Origin: Myxococcales bacterium
GTDB taxonomy: Bacteria; Myxococcota; Polyangia; HGW-17; SLPX01
DNA: 18,616 nt
Assembly (NCBI GenBank): GCA_007131745.1
Contig: SLPX01000383.1
Coordinates: forward strand, 1-18,616
Direction of reading: 5' to 3'
In this document: positions 7,006 to 15,098 of the stretch, in pieces
Numbering within the stretch: position 1 is the stretch's first letter
How the letters are laid out: each line of letters starts with the position of its first letter
The notes under the pieces: model-generated
Databases searched by the model: none
The model's input: the letters and a program-made list of their open reading frames with translations, nothing else
What the model was told of the DNA's origin: nothing
Translations under genes and position numbers: made by a program

Positions 7006-7019
7006 ACGGTTAGAACCGT
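7006..7019. repeat. Short hairpin between convergent genes
   Basis: ACGGT and ACCGT form a perfect 5-base stem with loop TAGA just after the stop of the rhodanese gene and ahead of the convergent pseudokinase stop. It could help transcription end in both directions, but no T-run follows on either strand, so it is not a standard intrinsic terminator. Confidence 0.2.
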
Positions 7020-7038
7020 TACCCACGCCTTTAAACGA

Positions 7039-8697
7039 TTAATAAATAACTATGCGCCAGGAGTTGTCGCCTGGAGGGGAGGAAAGGTGGAAGCCCAAAA
7101 CGAAGCGACGGTTTTCGCTCGGGTTTAAAACCAGCGAACCCTTCTTGTCGCTGCTCCAGAAAAGAGGAGCCCGTGGATCATGGTCGGTTAGTTTCAGAAC
7201 TATCTCACCGGGGTTGAATTCCAGGCTCTTATCTGATGTGTTTTCCGCTTCAAGGTGGATTTCGAGGGTATATTTTTCCGGGTTTTTGCCGGAAAAGGTT
7301 CCGTATCGGACAAGGCCTACGGCAAGATCGTTTGTGTTTCCGCTGGGGTTATCGGGATCAAGAGCTGTCGCTGGTCCCGACGGAAGAGCGGTTTGTTTGG
7401 AATCGGCCGATTCGGCACCGGTTTTTGCTCGGGATCCTGAGAAAAAAAGAAGCGTTGCTCCCGCTATGGTCAATAGACCCGCAACCAGAGCGATACCAAT
7501 ATCGTATCGGTTTTTGTTTGGAAACAGCCTTTGGGTTCTTTTTACCTTGCGTGTTGCGTTTGCACATGGAGATTTCGAAAGGTTTTCTCTACCCGGCGCA
7601 GCAACAGCGGTTCTTGTAGGTTGTGATGACGCGTCGTCGAATGCTTCCGCCAAAACAGTATTTTGTTTGAACTCGGGGCCGAACTTTTCTCTTGTGAGGC
7701 CTGCCGCACGAGTTTCCTTCCTTTCCCCGGCTGATTGTCCGGCATCCTCGGGTTTCCGTACGAGCAGTTTGATCGCGGATTCCGGACCGAAACCCGGATG
7801 GCGGTTCTTTACATATTCTTTCAGTGACTCGGCCCATTTGCGGATGTTTGAAGGCCTGTCGTCGGGGGATTTTGCTAGTGCCGAGAGAACAATGTTATCA
7901 AGTTTTTCCTCGATCCACGGCGAAACTTCGGAAGGAGGACTCACCCGTGTCTCTTTAATGGACATAATTGTTCTGGATTTCGATTTGTGAGCGAAAAGCG
8001 GTCTGCCTGTGAGTAATTCATGGAGCATGATTCCACAGATAAAAAGATCGCTTTTATGTGTAGCCGGCCGGCCGTCGATTTGTTCGGGTGACATGTACCC
8101 GAACTTGTCTTTCAGCAGGGAGCGGCTTCCTTTCCAGGCGACCGACAATGCGGCGGTCATATCGAGCCTGTCCAGAATAATTCCGCCGCATTGATCCAGA
8201 TAGACATCGGACGGTGCTATGTACATAGCGTCTTTGGAAGGGGATTCCTTTTTGCCGACAAACTCCTGCAGGATTGCAAGGGCCTCGGATGCTTCTGCGA
8301 TTATCCAGGCGGCCAACGGTGGAGGGAGCCCGCTTCCCTGAAGCGATGGGATTATATGAGACAGCGCAGGGCCATCGATGTAGCGGGTCGCTGCGTAGAC
8401 CGTTTCTTCAATGCGCCCTGTCGCAACCACCCGATTGATGAGGGGGTGATCTTGTTTCAGCGCGTTGGCCGTTTTTTTTAGAAATTCATCCGGATCCAAA
8501 TCCAAACGGCCGTCCTTGCAAGATAAAATGTAGAGCTTTACCTCTGCGTCAATACATTCTGGATCCCTTTTCGCTGCAAAAATCTCTTCCCGGATTCGTT
8601 TGTCGGATTCGGCCCGATAGACTTTTAATGCATCGCTTTGAGCGATTTGCTCGATCAGAATAAATGGCCCGTAAGTGCCGATTGGTTCGGGTTTCAT
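7039..8697 (-). CDS. Membrane pseudokinase (degenerate Ser/Thr kinase domain)
   Basis: A 552-residue protein with a kinase fold at about 8-295, one transmembrane helix at about 398-419 and an extracytoplasmic beta-rich domain at about 445-552. The kinase C-lobe is recognisable: GYMSPEQ at 200-206, then D217 followed by a LHELLTGRPLF helix. The catalytic machinery is lost. The glycine loop position reads IAQSDALKVY (18-27) with no Gly, the C-helix Glu position is basic (FLKKT), HRD aligns with AMY (157-159), the following Asn is Asp164, and DFG is DRL (176-178). It is therefore probably a non-phosphorylating scaffold, or an allosteric partner of an active kinase such as the one at 677-3046, which has the same topology. 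The exported end resembles small Ig-like domains of the DUF4352 kind. The ribosome-binding site is weak (GGGAAC). The frame is intact, so this is a maintained protein and not a decayed gene. Confidence 0.88.
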   Translation of the reverse strand: MKPEPIGTYGPFILIEQIAQSDALKVYRAESDKRIREEIFAAKRDPECIDAEVKLYILSCKDGRLDLDPDEFLKKTANALKQDHPLINRVVATGRIEETVYAATRYIDGPALSHIIPSLQGSGLPPPLAAWIIAEASEALAILQEFVGKKESPSKDAMYIAPSDVYLDQCGGIILDRLDMTAALSVAWKGSRSLLKDKFGYMSPEQIDGRPATHKSDLFICGIMLHELLTGRPLFAHKSKSRTIMSIKETRVSPPSEVSPWIEEKLDNIVLSALAKSPDDRPSNIRKWAESLKEYVKNRHPGFGPESAIKLLVRKPEDAGQSAGERKETRAAGLTREKFGPEFKQNTVLAEAFDDASSQPTRTAVAAPGRENLSKSPCANATRKVKRTQRLFPNKNRYDIGIALVAGLLTIAGATLLFFSGSRAKTGAESADSKQTALPSGPATALDPDNPSGNTNDLAVGLVRYGTFSGKNPEKYTLEIHLEAENTSDKSLEFNPGEIVLKLTDHDPRAPLFWSSDKKGSLVLNPSENRRFVLGFHLSSPPGDNSWRIVIY

Positions 8698-8981
8698 GTT
8701 TTGTTCCCAGTAAGCCCCAATGGTTTCCCGTACGCTTCCACAGGGTGAAAAGCGAGAGTATTCGGAAATGGGATAATTACGACATTAGGGCGCAGGTTGC
8801 AAGATGGAGCTTTCGTGTCGGTTCAGCCGCAGAAATAAATGTGTTTTGACAACATACATTACAACTTCCCTTTTCTTTTATGTCGGTATAAGGATGTAGA
8901 GGTGGCCTGGAAGTTTCTCCGGTTTATTTTGTTGTGGCTTTATTCTAAGCCTTTGCGGGAGATTATGGGAGGTTTCTACGG
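8698..8981. other. Divergent intergenic region
   Basis: These 284 bases separate the pseudokinase and the large lipoprotein, transcribed away from each other. A TTGACA at 8846-8851 points toward the lipoprotein and a TATAAG lies at 8887-8892, but their spacing (35 bases) does not make one promoter. GGGAGG at 8967-8972 is the lipoprotein's ribosome-binding site. I see no gene or RNA here. Confidence 0.4.
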
Positions 8982-11900
8982 ATGAAGATCCATAATTTTT
9001 TTGTTCTTTGTGGCGTCGTCTCATTTCTGCTGATAGCATGCGCAAAGGAGGGTGAAAGGGATCCGGTATGCGGAAACGGTATCGTGGAAGCAGGGGAAGA
9101 GTGCGACGACGGTAAGCTGAACGGTGCTCCGGGGAAGTGCAGGCACAACTGTGTTTTGCCCCGATGCGGTGACGGAATCTTGGATCCATGGGAAGAATGC
9201 GACGACGGAAACAATGAAGACGGGGATGGCTGTGACTCAAATTGTCGCCTGGAGTTTGTGTGTGGTGATGGGATTTGCGAAACAGAGCGAGGTGAAACGT
9301 GTACACTGTGCCCCGAGGATTGTTGTCCCTGTGGAGACGGTATTTGTGATGCAGCCGCGGGAGAGACGTGCAGGATGTGCCCCGAGGATTGTTGTCCGAA
9401 TTGTGGGAACGGGATCCTGGACCCCGGAGAAATGTGTGATGACGGCAACAATATAGACGGCGACGGATGCAGCGCGGATTGCAAGATAGAAAGCGGAGTA
9501 CCGGTTTGCGGAAATGGTATCTGGGAAATCGGCGAAGAGTGTGATGACGGCAACAATATAGACGGCGACGGATGCAGCGCGGATTGTAAATTGGAATTCG
9601 TATGCGGTGACGGGTATTGTGATGTCCAAAGCGGTGAAACGTGCAGGTGGTGTCCTCAGGATTGTTGTCCCGATTGCGGTGATGGAAAGCTGGATCCGGG
9701 TGAACAATGCGATGGAAACGATTTCGGGGGGCTTTCTTGCACGGACTTTTGTTACGATGGTGGTTTTTTGAGTTGTACGGCGTGGTGTGGGCTGGACTTT
9801 TCCACTTGTACCGGAACAGGACCTGTGTGCGGAGACGGGAAAGCCGAGTGCGGCGAGGAATGCGACGGCGCTGATTTGCAGGGACACACTTGTGAATCTC
9901 TGGGTTATGAAGGGGGAACCCTCGGTTGTCGTTCCGATTGCACTCTGGATACTTCGCAATGCGGGCGGTTTTTGTATTATTACCGCGAGAGTTTCTTGGA
10001 TCATTGTCCGCCGGCAGGGTGGACGCTTACGGGTGATTGGGAGTGCGGGCAACCGGATTCAGGGCCATGGTCCGCGTACGTGGGAGAAAACTGCCTGGCC
10101 ACCAATTTGTCGGGCAATTATTCAAACAATCTTTACTGGTCTTCATCCACTGCCGACACCCCGGTGATCGATCTGATCGACGCAGTGGATCCGGTTCTAA
10201 TTTTCATGGCATGGTTGCACGTGGAAGGCGGGGGCTATGACGGCGTGAATGTAAAGATCAGCACGGACGGCGGCCATAGTTTCGGGGTGTTGTATGATGT
10301 GATTCCCCCGTACAACACGACTGTTCGCAGCGAATCCGCGTGGGGCGGAAACATGGCGGCCGAAGGCTGGATGACTTTTTCCGCGGATCTATCAGACTAC
10401 GTCGGAGAGGAGGTGGTGATACGTTTTGCCATGGCAAGTGATTCGTCTCTTACCTACGAAGGATTTTACGTCGACGATGTCGCCATAGCGGAATCGGTTC
10501 TCACTCCGGTGGCAATCACCACGCAATCTTCTCTTCCAAACGCTATGGAAGAGATTGCCTATGCTACCGCGATTGATGCTTCCGGCGGTAGCGGAAACTA
10601 CTCGTGGAGCATTGTGTCGGGATCCAACCATTCGTGGCTGGCTATCGATCAGTCGACTGGAATCTTAACGGGTACGCCCGGTTCGGGAAACACCGGGCCG
10701 GTGACCCTGACCGTCAGGGTGGAGGAAGAGACATTCCCCGGCAACTACGACGAAAAGGCTTTTACACTGGATGTAATCGACACCAAATCCTTGCCCTACA
10801 TTGAAGAATTCGAGGCGGTTTGTCCGCCGGCCGGATGGACACTCACGGGTGATTGGCAATGCGGACAGCCGACTTCCGGACCCGGGTCCGCGTATGAAGG
10901 ATTGAACTGTCTTGCTACCAATCTTTCGGGTAATTACCAGAATTCCAGGCCGTGGGGGTCTTCGGCGGCCAAGACGCCCGTAATAAGCCTGGCAGGAGCT
11001 TTGAATCCTGTCGCGTTGGTTCGGATGTGGATGTATACGGAGGGTGCTTCATACGACGGATTGAACTTGAAAATAAGCGTTGACGGCGGTAGTACGTTTT
11101 CCGTCTTGACCGCGGTGGATCCTCCATACAATACGACGATCAGTGGACAGCCGGCGTGGGGCGGGAATTTTTCTTCTTTTGGATGGCGGCTGTTTACTGT
11201 CGACCTATCCGGGTACACAGACCACGCCGTGGTCCTCAAATTCTCACTTAGAACCGATGCTTGGGACAGTTTCCCAGGGGTTTACCTCGACAACCTGATC
11301 GTGTGCGAGTCGGACCAGATCCCTGTTCGTATCCTGGAGCATTCTCCATTGGCCAATGCAATAGTGGATTCGTTTTATAGTCACGCGTTTGCAGCGGACG
11401 GCGGTTCGGGTGATTATACTTGGAGCATCACAAGCGGGATGAATCATGACTGGCTTGAAATCGATTCTGTCACAGGGGAACTTCGTGGAACTCCTACTTC
11501 GGTCAATACGGGGCCGGTCGATTTGACCGTGAGAGTCGAAGATACTCACAATTCTTCGAACTCAGCAGAAATGGATTTGAGTTTTCACGTGATGACTCTG
11601 GTTTTTGTGGAAGATTTTGAATCGGGGTGTCCGGGCTGGAATCTCGGAGGTACCTGGCAGTGCGGCGTTCCGACATCCGGCCCCGGGAGCGCTCATGGAG
11701 GCGAACGTTGCCTTGCCACGAACTTGGGTGGAAATTATCCCAATAATTGCAGTTATAACACGGACATCGCTGATTTGCCGCTGATCGAGTTCAGCCCCGG
11801 AAGCAGCCCGTTCATGGAGTTCTACATGTGGGTGTATACAGAGGGCTCATCATTTGACGGCGGGAATCTTAAGGCCAGCACCGATGGAGGGGGATCCTTT

Positions 11901-12113
11901 CATGTTGTCCAAACCGTTGTTCCTCCGTATAACCTGACAGTCGGCGGTCAACCAGCTTGGGGAGGAAACCAGAGCGGCGCGGGATGGGTTAGATACACGG
12001 CCGATCTGTCGTCTTATGCCGGAGAGTCGGTGTTTTTGAGGTTTTCCTTCCGGAGTGATTATTCTATTGTGTACCCTGGTTTGTACATAGACAACATAAG
12101 CATTTTCGAATAA
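8982..12113 (+). CDS. Large surface lipoprotein: Cys-rich repeats plus alternating jelly-roll and Ig-like domains
   Basis: A 1043-residue lipoprotein; GGGAGG lies 9 bases before the ATG, and the signal ends in lipobox LIAC with Cys20. Residues 30 to about 327 hold nine Cys-rich modules of three kinds in the order A A B B A A B C C. A is CGNGI...GEECDDGNN.DGDGC, of the Myxococcus repeat/DUF4215 type. B is CGDG.C...GETC..CP.DCC. C ends in a YdGG.L.C...C motif. The DDGNNIDGDGC loops look able to bind calcium. Then come three similar jelly-roll domains (about 335-503, 604-772 and 876-1043) of the choice-of-anchor-J/MAM-like kind, each with GDW.CG.P.SGP.SA and CLATNLSGNY-type motifs. Two Ig-like or putative-Ig (He_PIG-like) domains (about 504-600 and 776-872) with TG.L.GTP sit between them. 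No protease or other catalytic domain is visible. The likely role is adhesion or binding at the cell surface. Confidence 0.92.
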   Translation: MKIHNFFVLCGVVSFLLIACAKEGERDPVCGNGIVEAGEECDDGKLNGAPGKCRHNCVLPRCGDGILDPWEECDDGNNEDGDGCDSNCRLEFVCGDGICETERGETCTLCPEDCCPCGDGICDAAAGETCRMCPEDCCPNCGNGILDPGEMCDDGNNIDGDGCSADCKIESGVPVCGNGIWEIGEECDDGNNIDGDGCSADCKLEFVCGDGYCDVQSGETCRWCPQDCCPDCGDGKLDPGEQCDGNDFGGLSCTDFCYDGGFLSCTAWCGLDFSTCTGTGPVCGDGKAECGEECDGADLQGHTCESLGYEGGTLGCRSDCTLDTSQCGRFLYYYRESFLDHCPPAGWTLTGDWECGQPDSGPWSAYVGENCLATNLSGNYSNNLYWSSSTADTPVIDLIDAVDPVLIFMAWLHVEGGGYDGVNVKISTDGGHSFGVLYDVIPPYNTTVRSESAWGGNMAAEGWMTFSADLSDYVGEEVVIRFAMASDSSLTYEGFYVDDVAIAESVLTPVAITTQSSLPNAMEEIAYATAIDASGGSGNYSWSIVSGSNHSWLAIDQSTGILTGTPGSGNTGPVTLTVRVEEETFPGNYDEKAFTLDVIDTKSLPYIEEFEAVCPPAGWTLTGDWQCGQPTSGPGSAYEGLNCLATNLSGNYQNSRPWGSSAAKTPVISLAGALNPVALVRMWMYTEGASYDGLNLKISVDGGSTFSVLTAVDPPYNTTISGQPAWGGNFSSFGWRLFTVDLSGYTDHAVVLKFSLRTDAWDSFPGVYLDNLIVCESDQIPVRILEHSPLANAIVDSFYSHAFAADGGSGDYTWSITSGMNHDWLEIDSVTGELRGTPTSVNTGPVDLTVRVEDTHNSSNSAEMDLSFHVMTLVFVEDFESGCPGWNLGGTWQCGVPTSGPGSAHGGERCLATNLGGNYPNNCSYNTDIADLPLIEFSPGSSPFMEFYMWVYTEGSSFDGGNLKASTDGGGSFHVVQTVVPPYNLTVGGQPAWGGNQSGAGWVRYTADLSSYAGESVFLRFSFRSDYSIVYPGLYIDNISIFE
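9307..9397 (+). repeat. 22-bp direct repeat in type B Cys modules
   Basis: An identical 22-base sequence coding for CPEDCC occurs at 9307-9328 and 9376-9397, an offset of 69 bases (23 codons). It marks two neighbouring type B modules as a tandem duplication within the lipoprotein gene. Confidence 0.75.
9434..9586 (+). repeat. 48-bp exact direct repeat in type A Cys modules
   Basis: An exact 48-base repeat occurs at 9434-9481 and 9539-9586, an offset of 105 bases (35 codons). It codes for CDDGNNIDGDGCSADC in both copies. Identity at every codon position, while the flanking module sequence has diverged, points to recent duplication or gene conversion. The repeat keeps the frame. Confidence 0.85.
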
Positions 12114-12161
12114 TTTTGGCATGGTGGGCGTTTGGGCGCTCAACCGTTGCATTTTCGTCTC

Positions 12162-12189
12162 TTGACAGAAAGCCGCCCATTCGTAGGAT
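12162..12189 (+). promoter_or_regulatory. Candidate sigma-70-type promoter of the YkvA-like gene
   Basis: A perfect TTGACA (12162-12167) is followed after 16 bases by TAGGAT (12184-12189, 4 of 6 matches to TATAAT). Transcription would start near 12196, leaving a leader of about 45 bases before the ATG at 12240. Its place in the 126-base gap after the large lipoprotein gene suggests the YkvA-like gene has its own promoter. Confidence 0.4.
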
Positions 12190-12239
12190 ATTCGGGCGTT
12201 TATGGATCTGTCTGCATAGAAGAGAAAAGAGGTCGTGTT

Positions 12240-12788
12240 ATGACGGAAAACGAAATTCTGGAGAGATTCGGAGTGTGGGTGGAAAGTCTGCCCGAAGATA
12301 CTTCTGCACTGAGAGCGGCTTACGAGTCGAAAGATGTTTCCAAGGAGTCAAAGAAGATTCTTGTCGGGGGCTTGGCATACTTGTTGAGAAAAATCGACAT
12401 AGTGCCTGACTATCTGGGAGGACTGGGGTCTGTCGATGATGCCATGGTTTTGCGTGAAATCGCCAGGTTGGCCATGGAGTCTGGGTTGGCTGATTTTCCG
12501 GATGACGAGAAAATGGGTGTGATCGTAAACATGGCCAATGAGACTTCTGTTGTGCAGGAGTTTTTGGGCGAACTGTACGAAGCTTTTGTAGCCTACGTAA
12601 AGACACTCCCGGCAATGAAGGTTCGAAACAGGGATGCAGATATGGTGCTGGATGATTCCGAAGCCGGCGAACAGTTCGGTTATGAACTGGACGACGAACT
12701 CAAAAGCTACAAGACCAGATCGATCGATGGCGGAGAAAAGGCGTTGCGGGAGTTGAAATCGTTCATCAAGGCCAAGGTGAACAGGTAG
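12240..12788 (+). CDS. YkvA-like DUF1232 domain protein
   Basis: A 182-residue protein beginning MTENEILERF. ATG 12240 follows GAGG at 8 bases; an upstream TTG at 12132 in the same frame would add 36 unlike residues and has no ribosome-binding site. Residues about 38-75 match the DUF1232/YkvA motif: a hydrophobic helix, then KIDIVPDYLGGLGSVDDAMVL, close to the family's usual P.D..PD..P..G..DDa. pattern. In many family members this motif sits in a membrane-associated hairpin; here it is only modestly hydrophobic. The C-terminal half is charged and helical with no recognised domain, making the protein longer than minimal YkvA proteins. Function in this family is poorly known. It converges with the propeller lipoprotein, the two stops being 38 bases apart. 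Confidence 0.85.
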   Translation: MTENEILERFGVWVESLPEDTSALRAAYESKDVSKESKKILVGGLAYLLRKIDIVPDYLGGLGSVDDAMVLREIARLAMESGLADFPDDEKMGVIVNMANETSVVQEFLGELYEAFVAYVKTLPAMKVRNRDADMVLDDSEAGEQFGYELDDELKSYKTRSIDGGEKALRELKSFIKAKVNR

Positions 12789-12826
12789 TGATTGAGCGAT
12801 TTTTGCAACATGGCTGAAATGGAGCA

Positions 12827-14842
12827 TCAGCGCTCGATGATGCTGATCCCTCCGGGATGAAGCGCCCAAATTCTGCCTCTCGAATCGCGCGCGAGATGCT
12901 TGATGTTGGATTCCAGTATCTGAGAATCTTCATCATAAATTTCCACCCGACCGTTTTTGAATAGACCCAGTCCCGAAACGCCTCCCAGCCAGAGAGCGCC
13001 CTTGGAATCCATTACCATTGTTCTGAAACGCCGGTCTGAGAATCTTGTGGAAAGGCGCGTTTCGAAAGTGTTTCCCGTTAATTCATCCAGTCCTTCCACT
13101 GACACGGCCCAGATGTTTTCGTTGGGTCCGACCACGACTTCTCTTACCATGTCCGAACTCAAGCCGTCTGCAGTAGTAAAACATTTTACATTGTAGGTAT
13201 CTCGTATCCGACAAGCTCCGGAGGATGACGACAGCCAGACATCTTGTTCTATGAAAGCGAAGCTCGTAATGTCGTTGGGCAGGCTGAGACTGCCTTCCCC
13301 CGCTTCGCCGGAACCCTGAAAGTTTCGATGGTAGACCACGTCACCCGACACCGGATCGATCATTGCGCAACCGTATCCATGTGGTTCTCCTTGAGTGTCG
13401 ATTTTAGCCAATCCCACCCACAACCTGCCGAAGAAATCGAATCCGCCGGCCGTTACCGTCAGGGGGCGCGGCGCTTTGATCGAAGCTTTCATGTTCCAAG
13501 GTTTCCACAATCCATCTTCCAGGTGAGCCACCTGCAGATAACCGGATTCGTTTCTGTATATGCCGATGACCCGGTTCTTGTCGTCTTTGAGAAAATACTG
13601 AAAATATGCCTGTAATTCCCCGGATACCGTTCTATCCATGGTCGCCCACACAGTGCCGTCGAAACGAAACGCGGATGCGCCGTTTGTTACGTAGCATTCA
13701 ATCGGTCCGTCACATGCGATCGAAAGCTTTTTTGCACCCCGGCCGAGGCTGCCCGTTCGGTAGCTGACGAAACGTTCTCCGTCGTAGCGTATGACTCCTA
13801 GTGACTGGGTTCCCACCCATAGATAACCAAGAGCTCCGGCTACCTGGGTTATCGACGACGGCAACGGAAGTTCGACAGGAGCGAGGGAAAAAGCCGGCGA
13901 ATCTGCAGAACCTTCCAGTCTTGGCACCGACTTTTTTGGTTTTACATGCTTGCCTTCCAAAAGATTATAGATTCTTTCTCCTACCGAAACCCAAGTTCTT
14001 CCCATGGCAAACCGGACCCATTGAAGAAGAACTTGTGGTTTTAAGCCGTATGTATGCCATCGGCCGTCCTGATAGATCCCGAGTCGATCGCCTTTGTCCG
14101 AAGAGCCCAAGGCCAGGATGCCTTTCATGTTGAAGCTCAGCTGCCTTATGTTTGAGAACTCCAAACCTTTCGATTTGCCGTGGGGAGTGCATTTTGCAGC
14201 TGTGCATTCGAACAATCCGGAATCTCGGGTACCGACCCAGACTGTTTTATCCCCTGAGGCCGAAAGAAGTGCTGTGACATGTATATTCTTTTTTATTTGC
14301 TGCCATCGCCCGAAGATGTGCCGGTATAAACCGGTGCGCCCGCCCACCCACACTCCGTCACCCTCTCCCGACGGCGCAAGGGTTTCGATTTCACGGCCCA
14401 GCGGGCAGTCTCCGAAATGAGTCCAGCGGCCTTCCTTGTAGAAAGCAATGCCTTCAGGGGTTGCCAGCCACAATCCGCCCGCAATGTCTACGGCGAGAGC
14501 GAGTACGTCATTTCCTGGGAGCCCGTCAAGCGTGGTCAGTTGAACCGCTCCGCCTGATTTCAGATCCCAGCGGATCAGACCATTGTGAGTTCCCACCCAA
14601 AGACTGTCGGTCGAGGCTACGAGAGCATTTACCGGTGAGGATTCGGTATAAACGCTGACTTTCCCCTCGATTCTCCTTCCTCCAGGTATCCCGGGGCCGC
14701 TCCTGGATGGTTTTCTCGGACATCCGGAAAGGGCGATTGCCCACACAAGGCACACAATGGAGCAAAAAAAATTGTAAAAACGATACCGGTCTTTAACAAA
14801 GCCGAAATAAACGACTTTTTTATGCTTTTTCTTTTCGACCAT
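12827..14842 (-). CDS. Lipoprotein with about 14 Reg_prop-type beta-propeller blades
   Basis: A 671-residue exported lipoprotein. The start is probably ATG 14842, with GGAG 10 bases upstream; ATG 14851 lies only one base from the GGAG and is unlikely. A long basic n-region (VEKKKHKK) precedes the hydrophobic segment and lipobox LSGC (Cys41 from this start). The rest is a chain of blades of the two-component-regulator propeller kind, with motifs such as LWVGTHNGLIRWD, GLWLATPEGI, LWVGTQSLGVIRYD and ALWLGGVSGLGLF. I count about 14 blades by eye, which would make two seven-bladed propellers. In hybrid two-component sensors such propellers precede a Y_Y_Y domain and a histidine kinase; here the protein ends with the last blade (SIIER), so it is a stand-alone periplasmic or surface propeller. 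It is divergent from the 15099 unit, 256 bases away. Confidence 0.88.
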   Translation of the reverse strand: MVEKKKHKKVVYFGFVKDRYRFYNFFCSIVCLVWAIALSGCPRKPSRSGPGIPGGRRIEGKVSVYTESSPVNALVASTDSLWVGTHNGLIRWDLKSGGAVQLTTLDGLPGNDVLALAVDIAGGLWLATPEGIAFYKEGRWTHFGDCPLGREIETLAPSGEGDGVWVGGRTGLYRHIFGRWQQIKKNIHVTALLSASGDKTVWVGTRDSGLFECTAAKCTPHGKSKGLEFSNIRQLSFNMKGILALGSSDKGDRLGIYQDGRWHTYGLKPQVLLQWVRFAMGRTWVSVGERIYNLLEGKHVKPKKSVPRLEGSADSPAFSLAPVELPLPSSITQVAGALGYLWVGTQSLGVIRYDGERFVSYRTGSLGRGAKKLSIACDGPIECYVTNGASAFRFDGTVWATMDRTVSGELQAYFQYFLKDDKNRVIGIYRNESGYLQVAHLEDGLWKPWNMKASIKAPRPLTVTAGGFDFFGRLWVGLAKIDTQGEPHGYGCAMIDPVSGDVVYHRNFQGSGEAGEGSLSLPNDITSFAFIEQDVWLSSSSGACRIRDTYNVKCFTTADGLSSDMVREVVVGPNENIWAVSVEGLDELTGNTFETRLSTRFSDRRFRTMVMDSKGALWLGGVSGLGLFKNGRVEIYDEDSQILESNIKHLARDSRGRIWALHPGGISIIER

Positions 14843-15098
14843 TGGACCCATGCTCCAAAATGATTCATATTGGATTTGAGGAGTTTCTTATTGTTACCGG
14901 CTCTTATCTAACAGAAACTTGAACTATTTCAAAGTTCCGGTTTGATCGAGCATCAGCCTGCTTGAAAAAAAACCGGGAATATGTTTGATATTATTGCGTT
15001 TTTTTATGGCCGGATTTTTGTCTGATTTGCCGGGTGTTGGAATTAAGTCAGTCTTTGTTTGAAAATGTTTATTGTTTTTGAGAATGTGAAAAGAACCG

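Noticed and set aside
7052..7990. 312-codon plus-strand frame opposite the pseudokinase
   Set aside because: Long but low-complexity Ser/Phe/Arg-rich product, antisense to a protein with kinase C-lobe motifs, a membrane helix and a beta-rich domain.
8780..8805. Possible sigma-54 site (GG...TTGCA)
   Set aside because: The spacing between GG and GC is 8 or 9 bases instead of the required 10.
9307..9586. Direct repeats resembling a CRISPR array
   Set aside because: The repeats lie in frame inside a coding region, differ in length and spacing, and encode Cys modules.
9237..10052. 271-codon minus-strand frame opposite the Cys-rich repeats
   Set aside because: The open frame is a by-product of the repeated codon pattern of the lipoprotein gene; its Ile/Thr/Ala-rich repeats mirror the sense modules.
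12116..12409. Alternative frames upstream of and across the YkvA-like gene start
   Set aside because: The frame beginning at 12240 has the DUF1232 motif and a ribosome-binding site; the others have neither.
12790..12837. Inverted repeat ATTGAGCG...CGCTCGAT between convergent genes
   Set aside because: The loop is about 32 bases, one pair is a wobble, no T-run follows, and one arm lies within coding sequence.
14843..15098. Search for promoter, terminator or small gene in the gap between the two propeller units
   Set aside because: AT-rich with short imperfect hairpins only (for example GAACT...AGTTC near 14920-14936); no box pair at proper spacing and no supported small gene.
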